64,000 bases of DNA from Elysia chlorotica (Eukaryota > Mollusca > Gastropoda > Plakobranchidae), in contig RQTK01000100.1 in NCBI GenBank assembly GCA_003991915.1, positions 665,285 through 729,284 on the forward strand, read 5' to 3'. The stretch's first letter is position 1, and the number at the start of each line of letters is the position of its first letter. A model generated the notes under the pieces. The model was not told the DNA's origin and did no database searches. It saw nothing but the letters and a program-made list of their open reading frames with translations. A program made the translations under genes and the position numbers. This document shows, piece by piece, positions 39,687 to 52,523 of this stretch.

Positions 39687-42600
39687 CATTATTATTATGA
39701 TCATGATGATGATCATCATCATCATCATTATCATCATCATCATCATCATCATCATTATTATTTACCTGTTCATTTCTGGTCCAGCCCACAACAGCTTTGA
39801 CTTTGTTTTGCTCTCCGATTTCTGTGTTTTTAATCTCCGCACGCAGATCATCCATTCCCTCAAAACTGCTTTTGATAGAAGCTGAAGCCTCCATGTCAGT
39901 GAAGGTGTTGTACTTCATGTTGGCTGCGGCGTTGATGTTGTCGGTGATTGGAGATGACAAGAAGGCAGTGCAGTGGAAGTCACTGGTGCTTCCCTCGTGC
40001 GTGATGACGAGCTCCATGTTGCGATAGTCGCTGTAAGGAGTGCTGATCTGGGTGGAGGCACGGAACGGCTCAGCGGACAAGTCCAGGTCAGACTTCATCG
40101 AGAACAACACACCGTTGCCAAGTTTCAGGGATGAGGAGGTTCCATATTTGTCATCCTTGACCTCGTACATGGCAGATCCTTCGATGTGCTCGTATCCCTC
40201 GAAAGGTGTCTTGACTGTTACAGTAGCATCAGTGTACGGGGCAAAAGAGGACTGGAGTTCACCACTAATGGTTTTGCTGTCCCCATAAGTTAGAGCGACA
40301 TAGCCGCTAGCTCGCGCAGAATCGTATTTGTGTGTGTATTCAGCTTTAGTGAATTCTACGCCCTCGATGGGCAAGACAACTTCCACAGATCCATCAACTG
40401 CCTCAGCAGAGTTGAAATTAAGTTTTCCATTAGCCGAGTATGCGACGTTGTTGCCGTAATTAAAGCTGTAACCAGCGCTGTAGGAGGGGGCAGTATCATC
40501 CAATGTAAGTTCCACCTTAGTTTTTTCTGCATTTTCAAAAGGTGTATTCAACTCGGCGTTGACAATGTAACCACGCCATTGATTCTTTTCGAACTCAAAT
40601 TTTCCATTGATATCTTTGTTGTTCATATAGAGGATTTTGCCTTCAGAAGTAAACTTGTCTTCGCTTTTGATGTGAGAGAAGCTCAATCCAATGTTGTTGA
40701 AGTCTTCAATAGGTGTTTTAATGGCGATTAAGCTAGAGATGTCATCTGATGCATCAAAATTAGCCTCCAAAGAGAACTCGTTTTGCTGACCTGCACTAGC
40801 CTTGCTGTTAAGTTCGAGTTTCGGCCAAGAATTGACGTAGGACATTGAAGCTTCCAGCTTCTTGTACTCTTCAAAAGGAGTCTTGACGGTGAGTTCAAAT
40901 CCTGGTTTAGGCAAAGACACGATTACACAATCAGTCTGAATGACTTGGCCACGTCCGTATTTCAAATAAACCGTTGTAGTTGATTCGGCATCGGTTTTTG
41001 TTTGCTGCACTTCAAATTTCAGGTTTTTGTGTCCAGAAAATGGTGTGTTCAGCTCAGCACTGAAGTGGGGTTTACGAAGTTTGAAAAAGACGTTGCCGGA
41101 AATTTCCTGGCCATCTCTATATGTAATGCGACCTTCAGAATTAAAACTCTTCCATTTGCCGGAGTGGTCAAAACTTAGTCCAACATTGGAGTACCCTTCC
41201 AGTGGAGTAGCCAGCGCCATTTCACCCTTGATACCCCTTGATGCGTCCAGCGATCCTGTCAGTGTAACCCGGCGATCCTGTCCACCGTTGATCTCAGCAT
41301 TGATAGACAGTTGAGGCCATTCCCGCTCAATGTCTGCTGATGCGGCTAAATCAGTGTATTCCTCAAATGGGGTGTTAATTTGAATGTTAAACTTGATTTT
41401 AGGGGAAGCTGAGGCAGAAAAGTCGTAAACAAACTTTTTAGAATTTCCGTACTCTGCAGTTGCATAGATCGTTAAGTCGTTCTCTTGAGCTGTGTGTGTG
41501 TAAGATATTTTTGTCAACTCGGCTCCTGCAATTGGTGTGTTTAGCTCTAGTGTTGCATCGACGAGACCAGTGTCTTTGTTGCGATTCAAAGTTACTTTAC
41601 CGAAGTACTGTTCTCCATCTACTAAGTTGACTCTTCCCTCAGAACTAAGGTTATCTGACTCCGCATTGTGAGTAAAAGACAAGCCAACATTTTTGTAACC
41701 TTCAATTGGAGTTTTGATCGTTAAGAAGCCTGTGATTACTTCTTTTAGAGCCATCTTGCCATCAATTGTGATTTCCGCATCATCCAAATTTCCAATGACT
41801 TTCACTGTCATGTCATCAAGAGGACCTTGTTTTTCAATGCTCAGAGAAGCGCTACTGGAGCCAATGTAGTCAACATTGTAACTGATTACCCCGTCACCTT
41901 TGATATAATAATCACTTTGCTTAAAGTTCACATTGCTGTTGAGGATTTCTTTACTATCCACATTTGCTTTCATTTTCGTTTCAAAACCATCCAAGTTAAC
42001 TAAGTGGTCAAGGTTGGCTGCCACGATAGGTACAATGGTTCCTCTTGAGGTAAATGCAGTGTGAAGCGACTCTCATCGTAAGTGTTGGTAACTCTGAGGT
42101 TGCTCAGCTCGACGTTATTTTTAGTAATAGTCACAGAAACGTCCAAGTCGTCTAAATGCCCGTTTTTGTCCAGAGCAATTTCACCTGTGCCAAAACTATT
42201 CACTGTTGTAGAAAGGGTCAGCTTTCCAGTTACATCTTTGAAGTCTTCACCCAGAGCTGCACTTGCCTCAATTTTAGAGCTTTCATATCCTTCGAAAGGA
42301 GTATCAACCCCAAAAACTGCACCGTAATCTCCTTTGCTCTTCAAAGATCCCATCGCTGTAATAGCGTCATTGTTGTACTTGACCACGAAACTTGTTACAA
42401 TGTCTTCAATAGGGCCACTCGTGGAGACCTCGCCGGAAAACGTGTCGCTGTCCAGATTGCCATGAGCCTTTGTGATAAAGCCGCTGGAGTCCTCCGTGTG
42501 ATCAAAATTGAGAGTAAGGTCTGGGTACATTGTACTTTCAAACTCGATTTTGCTATGCACTCCCTTATTTTCCAACTCATTTTTCAACTTTAAGACAACA

Positions 42601-45600
42601 ACTTCTTTGCCATTCTGTTTCGCTTTTGTAGTCACGGTGAGATCACTGATGTCTCCTGTCTGTTCATAGGTAAGACTTCCTACGCCAAATTCTGCTACAG
42701 GCGTCGTCAGAGAAATGTCTCCTTTAATTGATTTCAGGTCTTCATCATAGTCGTGGTTGAAAGCGATACTTGCTGATGGGAAAGTTTCGAACGGCGTTTC
42801 AATGTTGGAGTCCAGACGAATTTGCCGGGGGACATCTGTGGTCAAATCGATTGCTCCACTAATGCTCTTATTATCCATGTAAGTAACACGCCCACTGCTT
42901 CTAAAAGCTTTCAGATGTCCTTGGTGAGAGAGATTAATGCCAGTGCTCTTAAAGTTTTCAAAAGGTGTATTCAGTTCTACTTGAGCTTCTAAACCATCGG
43001 TATGTTTCCATTTCCCGTTAACGTTGATTTCATCATCATTAAAAGAGCCTTTGCTGTTGAAAGTCATATCCTTTAGTTCACCAAATTTGTTGAAATTAAA
43101 CCTTGCAATGTTTTGGGGACTGCCTATTTTGTATTTGATGCTTCCATGGCTTTTAACATTTGGGTGGTCACAGCTAAGTGAGAGATCAGTGTCGAGGGTG
43201 TATTTTTTTCCATAACTTGCTGAAATGTCATTATTGAAGGAATAATCTGACTGACCCTTGTGCTCAAGTGACAGCTTAAGCGTCTCGGTAAAGGGGGTTT
43301 TGAGCTTAAGAGAAGTCTGCAAAACGCTCTTCTTAAGTTTATGATCATAGACAACCTCCGTCTTTTCGTCGTTGACATAGATGGACAGTTCTCCCTTGAA
43401 ATTCTTAGCATTTCCCTTTTTCATAACATTGACTTGGACTCGTTCCATTTGAGGAATGAAACTAGAGAGGATAAATTCACCGTCTGTGGTGTAACCTGCT
43501 TTGAAAGTTGCATCTGCGACAACCTTCTTTTGTGCAACATCGATCTCGCCATGGCTAGAGAAATCCTTCATGTCTCCCTGGTGCCTAACTATTACTTTGC
43601 TTTCTTCATAGCCGGAGAAAGGGGTTGTCAACAGCATGCTTCCCTCGATGTTAGAAGACCAATCAGCATTGAGATCACCCTCGATCTTCTTGTCAGGCTG
43701 GTATCTCAGTTCGCCGTGAGAGGCAACGCTCGATGGAGAGTGGTTGTGCTGGATCATCAGACCAAGATTGTCATACTCAGGATATGGAGAGTTAACATTA
43801 GCTTCGAAGGAGATGGGAAGATCAAAAGAATAAGTTGCGTCAGCGCTGTAGACCTCTCTTGGGTGAAGCCTGGCCTCAATGCGGGATTTGCGAAGTCTTC
43901 CTTGTTCATTGCTTGAAGCAGCGAGTTCGAAATAAGGATAATCTGGATATGGTGTGTCAAGTCTCAGGTTAGCGGTCATGCCGTTGCCATAGTGATACTT
44001 GGCCGAGCCTTGGAATTTTCCCACTAGCGGCACCATCTCAAAGTCAGCGCTACTGTCGAAGTCTGTTGCCTTGCCATCAAATCGGAGACCAGTTTCCAGA
44101 GACCTGACGTTTTCAAAAGGCGTTGAGAGCCGGAGGCGCGCCATTTTATTTTGGTCATTGAAAGCATGTCTTGTTTCCAAGTCAATGGTATTTCTATTTC
44201 CGTAGTCCAAGTTGGCATGTGAGATCAATTCTGCTCCTTCTTTCTTGTTAGAAGCTCTTAAATTGATCGTTTTATAGTCACTGGCAGGTGTGGTGAGGGT
44301 AATATCTACAGAGGCATCGTCCCACCGCTCAGCATTCACAGTTGTTTGTACTGTGACTTTTTTAGCAGGAGCCCACTCGAACTCTCCTGATGCGCTGATT
44401 GGGTAGTTTTTGTATGTAGCGTCAACGTTTCCGCTAATATCTTTGAAGAAAGGTGATTTCAATGTAAAATCGATACCTGCTTTTCCCTCGGATTTCGATA
44501 GTTTGATATCAGACAATGCTTTCGTTTTTCCTTTTTTGGTTAGTTCAGCTTTAGTTTTGAGCATATCATCCCCGTGCGTGTGGGTGAAGGAGATGACCAC
44601 GTCACGAACTGGTTTTAGAGAGCTGTCAATTTTCAACTCGCCGGTAATCTTTTCGATGCGCGAAGATTCATGAGATGCTTCGAGTTGGATGTCCAAGTTA
44701 TCTTCGTCTAACTTACTATTGAATTTTGAGTGAATGTTTCTCTTACTGTTATTATGCTCCCAAGATGTTGACATCTTACTTGTGGGCGAGTTGAAAGTCA
44801 GATCTCCATTTGTCTTGATATCCCAACCAGTCCTTGCATAATGGCCACTCAAATCACCGCGGTACACTTGTGTGTTGTGGCTAACTTCAACTGTGACGCT
44901 GATGTCCTCTGGTTTGATAGCGTGAGAGGCAGTTGCCGTTATTTCCTGTGCGTTTTCAACGGTTGATGTAAAGGTTGCCTTCCCAGCGAAGTTTTTCAAG
45001 CTGCCTTTTCCTTCAAGATCAAGCATAGCATGTTCTTCGTTAAGAGTCCCCTTCAGAACAGTACTAACTTTGTCCTCCCAAGAATGGAAAATGTTTGCTG
45101 ATGCTTTGAGCATGTTTTTGTAAGGTGTTTCGGCTTCTATTGAAGCGACCAGATGCTTGAGGCTAATCGGCTTTTCCACATTGACCTTTGTCATGAAATT
45201 TCTCTCACTTCCCAAATTAATTTTTCCCAATATGTCATGTTGAGCTTCGTCACTTCCATATTTCCAGCTGCCTGCTAGGTTTTCAAATTTCTCGAAAGGT
45301 GAAGTAAAAGCCAAGTCTCCTCCCAGGCTGATAGAATTTCTAGATTCTTTGTTATAGGTCGAACCAGTCAGTGTGATCCTCTTGTTTTCGTCTCTGTCAG
45401 CATCCCACGACGCCACAATACTTCCATCGAGTTGATGCTTGGCCTTCTCTCCATTCATCTGTAGTACCATTCGTCTATCTGGATTCTTCAACTCTACATT
45501 AATTTCAGCACCGCGGTTTTTCAAGGATTTAGCCATAGTACTGAGGGCATAGACGTCTCGGCCGTACTGAAATTGTGCTGATGCATGCGACTGTTTATTG

Positions 45601-48600
45601 TTGGTTCCTGCTGATCCTGATACAACTACTCTCTTCTGCCCCTGTAGACGAATCTTAGTTGTGAACTCAAGGCTGTCAGAGTTTGGCCATTTCAATTCTG
45701 TGTCAAACGTGTGTTTGTCACCAGCAGCATTTTTCAGGGTAATATCGTGAACATACTGATTTTTGTCTTCTTCCTTCAGCTTAGAGTTAAGAATATATTC
45801 TGCACCAGGCCAGCCGACTGATACTTGGCCATACACGTGAGCCTTTTTCTTGCTCTTATCTTTCAAATAAATCGTGGTCTTGAGCTCCTTGTCCGCCCCA
45901 TAAGTCAATTTAACATCGGAATCCAACAAGTTTAAGTTATGTTCATGTTTGCCAGATAGAACAACTTGTACATCCTGAAACAGGGAGTAAATTGGATATA
46001 AATGTGTTGAATTGTTAAATTTCCTCATAAAAGAGGGAGAGAGAGAATGAAAGAAGGAGAGCAGGGGAGGGAGGAAGAAGAAGAGAAAAATATAAAGAAA
46101 AACTGAAACACACACACACACGCACACACACATCGTACACAAAAGGAAAAATATTGTTAAAATGTATTTTGCTATTTCGAGGATTTTTGTCATCAGCACT
46201 CTAAATGCCCCATGGAGAAGACCGAAATCATAAAGTTGAAAATGAAATTAATTGGTACTGTATTTGAATATCAGGAGTCTAGAAACATTTTATTATTTTA
46301 TTATGTATGAGAACAACTTACATATTCTGGTGCACCAGCCTCAATGTTGTAGCTGAGTTTGACATCTGTGTAATCGCGGATTCTTCTGTCGATAACAGAG
46401 CTGAGATAAACTCTCTTAGTTGTATCCAGTTTGTCTTTTCCGTATTGAATTTTCAAATCAAAATCTGTGTGCTTTTTTTTGTGGCTCACATCCAAACTCA
46501 AATCCGTGTTGTACTCTGGGTTCTTCTGCACATCAACATCACTGGATTAGATACAAAGTGAAAATGAATGGGACTCAGTTAGTGAAAGTCGGCGAGTTAT
46601 CTGAAATAGTGAATAGTACGTTATCAATGATATGAAGAAAATTAGAACGATGCATTTTTGTTTCCTTTCCAATAGCTTACTCTAGAAGACACTGAGCCTT
46701 AAGTGTCTCATGATGCTATCTTACATTAATCCATATCGAGTAATATTTTTCCTATCTCTGGACCTAAATGTATGAACATTTGTCATGCGAGTGGAAGTTT
46801 GAACAACTGAGAATGCATACCCAGTGACGACATATTTTGTGAAGATGGCTGTGCTCTTGTCCTTGATCTTTCCACTCAGGGTAATTTTGTTCTTGGCCAT
46901 CTTTGGAATGGTGTAATCAAGAACAGTCTTCATTGATGACAGAGATTTCTTCTGGGAAATATTGGTGGTGAACCGACCAGTTACAGGAGAGCTCTTGAAG
47001 CTGGTATTTATCGTGTAGACAGACCCTCGCGACTTCCTGGACTGTGTTTTGATGTCCACTTAAATGAAAAATAAAACGTGAGTTGGAAACAATGGAGAAA
47101 CAACATCTTATACTTGTCAAATGTTTTTTGGTTGTTCTACATTTTTTGCTTAGCAACAATATTTAAAAACGTGTTAGTCGAATATACAGAACTTGAAAAC
47201 AAAACAATATTAGATTAATGAATCTCGTCTCAGATTCATCTCCACATAGTAAAAATGTCCTGAACCTGTTTTGAGAGGCGTTTGCAAAAAAAAAAAAGAA
47301 TAAAAAGTAACGGAACAAAAAAACCAGCCCATCCTCCCTACCTTTCAAAGAGGCAGGTCTTTTCATGAGTTTATGGATATCCAGAGTGCCGTCAAAGTCC
47401 AACAACATTGGTTCCTCTTTGTATACAGCGGCCACATCCACAAGAACAAGACTTTTCGTTGGTGTGTTGATCTTGAGAGAGTTCTTTGTGTTCAGGACAG
47501 TTATTTTGTTCTTGGGCACCTTTAGCATCGAGCTAGCCTCAATGCTGTAGTTGCTTTTGCCTCCATCATTACTTGCGCTTGCGGAGAAGCTCATCTCTTC
47601 ATTTCCATTGGATACTGAAGCTATGAGACGCAAGATATAAAACGGAATATTTTTAAATTAGCATCGTTAACATGGCTTCTAACATACCCATATGATGTAG
47701 ATAATAGGCAAACATTTGGACTCTAATGCCTTTTCTAATTTATGATAGAATTTATGTCACCACCGCCCATAATGCTAACATCTGAATTTGCAACCTGGGG
47801 TTAAAGACACACACACACACACACACACAAAGAATCACCACCACATCACTTTTCTTTGATCATTTTCTTAGTCCCGCCATTAAGAGTCCTTCTTAACTGT
47901 ATTTCCCCTTTTATTATTTTCACCACTTGTGATATTTATGAGTATTATTAATGCCAGCAGTTTCGGATATGATTTTTATCTCTTACTCTGCATTTTGTTA
48001 TTGGTGATTGCGATAAATTACTGCAGTAAGTGTCACTACTTACTCTTCAAAGTGTAAGGAAGCTTTTGCATGCCAGACAGAGAAAGGTCTACGTCCATGG
48101 ACTTGCGGCCCTTCACGGCTACGTAGCCGTCGAGTCTAACTTTGTCCGCTCCTGGTCTCCTGATTTCAATCACTGGGCTGTAGTGGAAGCGCTTCTTGTC
48201 GCCGCTGACCTTGACCTCAGCAGTGAGCCCATACACATCTGAGCTGTCCACCGTTAGGCTTCCAGAGATGGTTTTCAGTTCTTCAGTGTTGATCACAAAG
48301 CCTGCAACACAAATCAGCTATACGTTAAATTCATTTTTTTAATATCTTATAATTATTATTTGAAACATCTTTAAATGACAGTTATTATGAGTTATTATAA
48401 AGTCTTATTTAAAATTGTTTGTGCTAAACTTCATGGTATACCTAAAATTATTTCAAAACACTGCAGTTCTGTAGCTATATACCACTATCGCACTTTGGGT
48501 CGCTCTTTTGCTCTTGATTTTAATTTACACCCAGATTACCAACCAGTGGCCTACGTACCGTTAAACTCTGCCTTCTTCCAGGGAGTGGCCACCTCAGCGG

Positions 48601-51600
48601 TGATGGACTTGCGGGAATAGTCGGTGGCCAAGTCGATGAGAATCACACGGTTCACTTTGGAGCCAGGGGTGTTGAAGGATATCTGAGCCACGTTTTGCCT
48701 GGAGTTCTGAAAATGTATACAAAAAGAACTAAAGCCCTCAGAGCACACATAATTTTAAAATGTTCATCAACTCTTTCCCTTAACAATAACGGAAAGGGCG
48801 ATTGTAGTTTCCTAAATTCGATTTGTAATACTGACACCGTTCCACTTGGTAGCGAAATGTTATTTAAAAAAGCTGTTAAGGTAATCTATTGACTGAGAAC
48901 TAATGTAATTCACGTATTCCATACCGTGATTCTCTTGACGAGCAGTTTGTATCCTGTGTGAGTGTCTGTCTTGTGCAGAACCAGACTGGCGCTGCTGGGG
49001 CCTGTCAAGGGGAAGTAAGGCCCCTCACTCTTCAGAGAGGCGTTGGGGAAGCTGATCTGACCACACAGACGTGCACCGGTGATCTCGGCTGTCTTATCGC
49101 ACGAGCACAGCTCAAACTCCTTCCTGTTTTCAGTGATCATCTTCTGCTCCTGCTCTACGTTGTTGTGCAGAATGAAAAACTTGGATCTGAAATTTCATCA
49201 AAAAACAAAAAATTCATTTAGTCTATCAAAGAGTTATTTTTTTTCAAAGTTAGATCAAAATTATAATCTTGCGGAGACCTTATCATTCTCTAAAAAAATT
49301 GTTGACTAAGATATCCTTCATCAAATCATAGCGATGAAAGCGTAGTTTGAGGGAGAAATTCACAATTTGAATGGAACATACCTCGCATCAAACACTTCCA
49401 TCTTCTCCTGAGGGCTGTCCAACTCCACTGTGAACAATTCACCACGTTCAAGCTGGATACGCCCCTTCAGGGAAGTGCTAGTGTGAAGAGTGTTGCGCAT
49501 GCGTAGACCAGTCTTGGTGACATGGGAATCCACAGACATCGTACCCGTAATCTCCAATGCAGCGCTGTAAACGAAATAATGATGAAATGGTGATAAAATC
49601 GAAGCCATAAAAGATACATATTTCTGTTAGGTATATTCAAGAGTATAGGGCAGTGTGAACAGAATAATATTATATTGCACCTCTAAAACAAAAATGAGTT
49701 CCATCCATTGAAAGCATTAATTGCGTAGGACCTTTTTGTGTTGTGGTCCTTTCACAGTATGTCATTTTTAAGATGACTTCGTGTAACAATCGATAACAAA
49801 ACAGCCCTATGTTAGATTATATCAATTAGGAAGTGTCATAAACATCAGAAAAACAACGTAAATTTGTAAATAAATAAAGAGAGTGTTTACCTCGGTCTAA
49901 TTTCTCCGTCAATATCCAAAGATCTGGGTGAGGAGCTGAACTTCATCACATCGGCTTTTCCGCTGAGAACCAAGTCTACAACAGCGGATCCGTTCACTTC
50001 AACGTTGATTGGGAGTCCGGCAACGGACGGTATGATCATACTGAAACAAATCGTCAAACAAAATAGTTTTGTGCAAAGGTCACAAATTTTTTCAGAGATC
50101 ATTATGGGAAATCATTGATTTTCTTGTCTTTTAATAATTAACAACAACACTAGGATTTAATCTTCATACTCTTTGCTGTACAGATTTAATAGCGTGATGG
50201 ATGTTTGGTTTACCTCACATCCATAATTTGTTTGTTCAAAGTGTATGCCAGCTCTTGCTTCTGTTTGAGTGTGATGAGCATGTCTAGCCATTGGTTGCGG
50301 AGTTTTTCATTTGGAAGCTTCTGGTAGTCGCTATGTAAGAAGAACATTTCGTTGCCAAAGATACGTCCATAGAAAGAGCCGCGATATTCAGCCTGTTGGA
50401 AAATCAAAATGTTACTTGAGAAACAATCACTTTGGGGCACTGTTCTTGTCTACTTCTTCTCTGTTTTATTTTGCATAGCTTAACTGCACATTAAGTATAG
50501 ATCAAACAATTTACCAGTTAGGAACATTTGGTGATAGGCTCTAGTACATAATTATTTTTAACAATTTAAAAACAGTTATTAGTGCATTACTTTCCTTGGA
50601 AACGATCAAGCTTTACAATCACCTATCAATCAATCTATCTCAACAGTGTGGCGAAAACGAAAAGGTACAAATTCCCAACCATAGCAAAGAGCAGGTGATA
50701 TGGAGGGAGTTATTGATGTGTCTTTGTTTTAAATACAAATCCCTTACTTTTTTGCTATTCGCTTTAGCTTTTGGTCCAAACATGCTATCCGACAGCTGCT
50801 CAAGACCCTCAACACGGCCTCCGAAGTCAACCAAGTTGATAGACTGGCCAAACAAATCCACAGTGAGGTTGACAGAGGCTGAGCGTGGCACCTGTTTTTC
50901 GTTGGACCACACCAGGTTGCCCTCAGCCACGAAGCCGGTGTTGATCTTGTTGATGAGAGCAGATGCCTCCAGATTGGTGGATGCCTTCAGTGGGCTTGCC
51001 TCGTACTTGTTAGGGATCACTAGGCTGAGGATGTTAAGACCCGCGTCATTTAGGTCATAAAGAAAATATAGGCCAAAATCTAGTGATAAATCAAATGACA
51101 CGCTTTGTGTTTATCTATGTTATCATAATTCGGAGCAACGACAAGCTTTCAGGCCTTGCTTATGCTTAAAGAACGAAGTCTGAAAAAACTAATCAAATGT
51201 TATTTGCAGTATTTGCAGTTATCGTATACAAAAGAGTGTCTCTTTGGGTTTTGTTTTCTTGTCAAAATGTAAAATTATTTGAGCATGATATTGGCAAAGA
51301 TGAAGCCACTCACTTGTCCATGGCGCGGACCACCATCTGCTTGAGGGGATCTGACGTCTGCTTCAGGTTGGTCATGTGACTGTAGACGTAAGCTCCAACC
51401 TGCTCGTCCAGCTCTCCGCCCAGACTGGCGGCCATCTTGCCCAGAGTTGCGTCACTGGGGCAGCGCATCAGGGCCTGGTAGGCAGCGATTCTCAGCTCAG
51501 AGTCCAGGTCTGCGTTTTCGTAGGTGTTCCACAGATCGGTGCTCTGGAAGAGAAACAAAATAATCCTAGTAGAATCAACTTGTTCGTAAAAAAGAGGAAA

Positions 51601-52464
51601 CCTTATCAGTGTATTGCCTGGCTAAAAGAAGTCAAATAATAATTAAAGACTAGAAAACAAAGTCATTGAGATAGAATCATCGTACCTCGTTGTATAAGCA
51701 TCAGTAAGAATATTTTAACGGTCATAATATTTAATACCTATCTATTTTTGTGATACAGTGATGTACAATTATCACTTAACTTCACTACTCACCTCGGCAT
51801 CACAAGGCATGCGTCTGAAGGCGTTTGCCGCGGCCACACGGATCTCCAGAGGGTTTCTGGAGTTGGTCAAACACTGAGTGATCACACGCACAGCCCGACT
51901 GGCATGGCCGGCGTTACCGATGGCTCGCAGAGTCAGAAGAATCTGTTGGTGACGCATTGATGTGCAGTGCTTTAATTATCAAGACTTTGAACGTTCTTAC
52001 ATGGCTATTGCCAACACGATACCTAGATATATTTACCATTGTTACGGTGTCTTTAGCCTTTTTTATTTTCAAATTTTATATAGGTAAGGTTGACGAAGGA
52101 AGCTAAGTGTAAAGACAATTTTGAACTAGATCCCATTTTGGTTGTGTAATTTGCGCACCTCGTGGAAACGGTCAGATGTGGCGTCGCATCCCTGGGGAAT
52201 GTTCTTCTCCAGGGAGGCCATGATGCTGAGGACGGCATAGCTCTGGTCACATGCGTTGGATCTGAAGCAGAAGTTGTTGACCATGGAAGACACAGGCAGC
52301 AGGGCATATCCGCGGAACTTGTCACTGTCAATGAGGGGCTAAAAGAGAGCGGTAGCAAAGGAAAATTATGCATTGAAATTGTTCACTGTGTTATTGAAGT
52401 GAGGAAAAATTGTTTTCTTTATAACAAAAATCCTTAATAATATTAAAGGCCGGTAGAGGAGGAG

Positions 52465-52523
<59 letters not shown>

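Noticed and set aside
40330..44673. Many plus-strand frames of 60-190 residues across the giant exon
   Set aside because: Antisense shadows of the lipoprotein; no domain or splice logic of their own.
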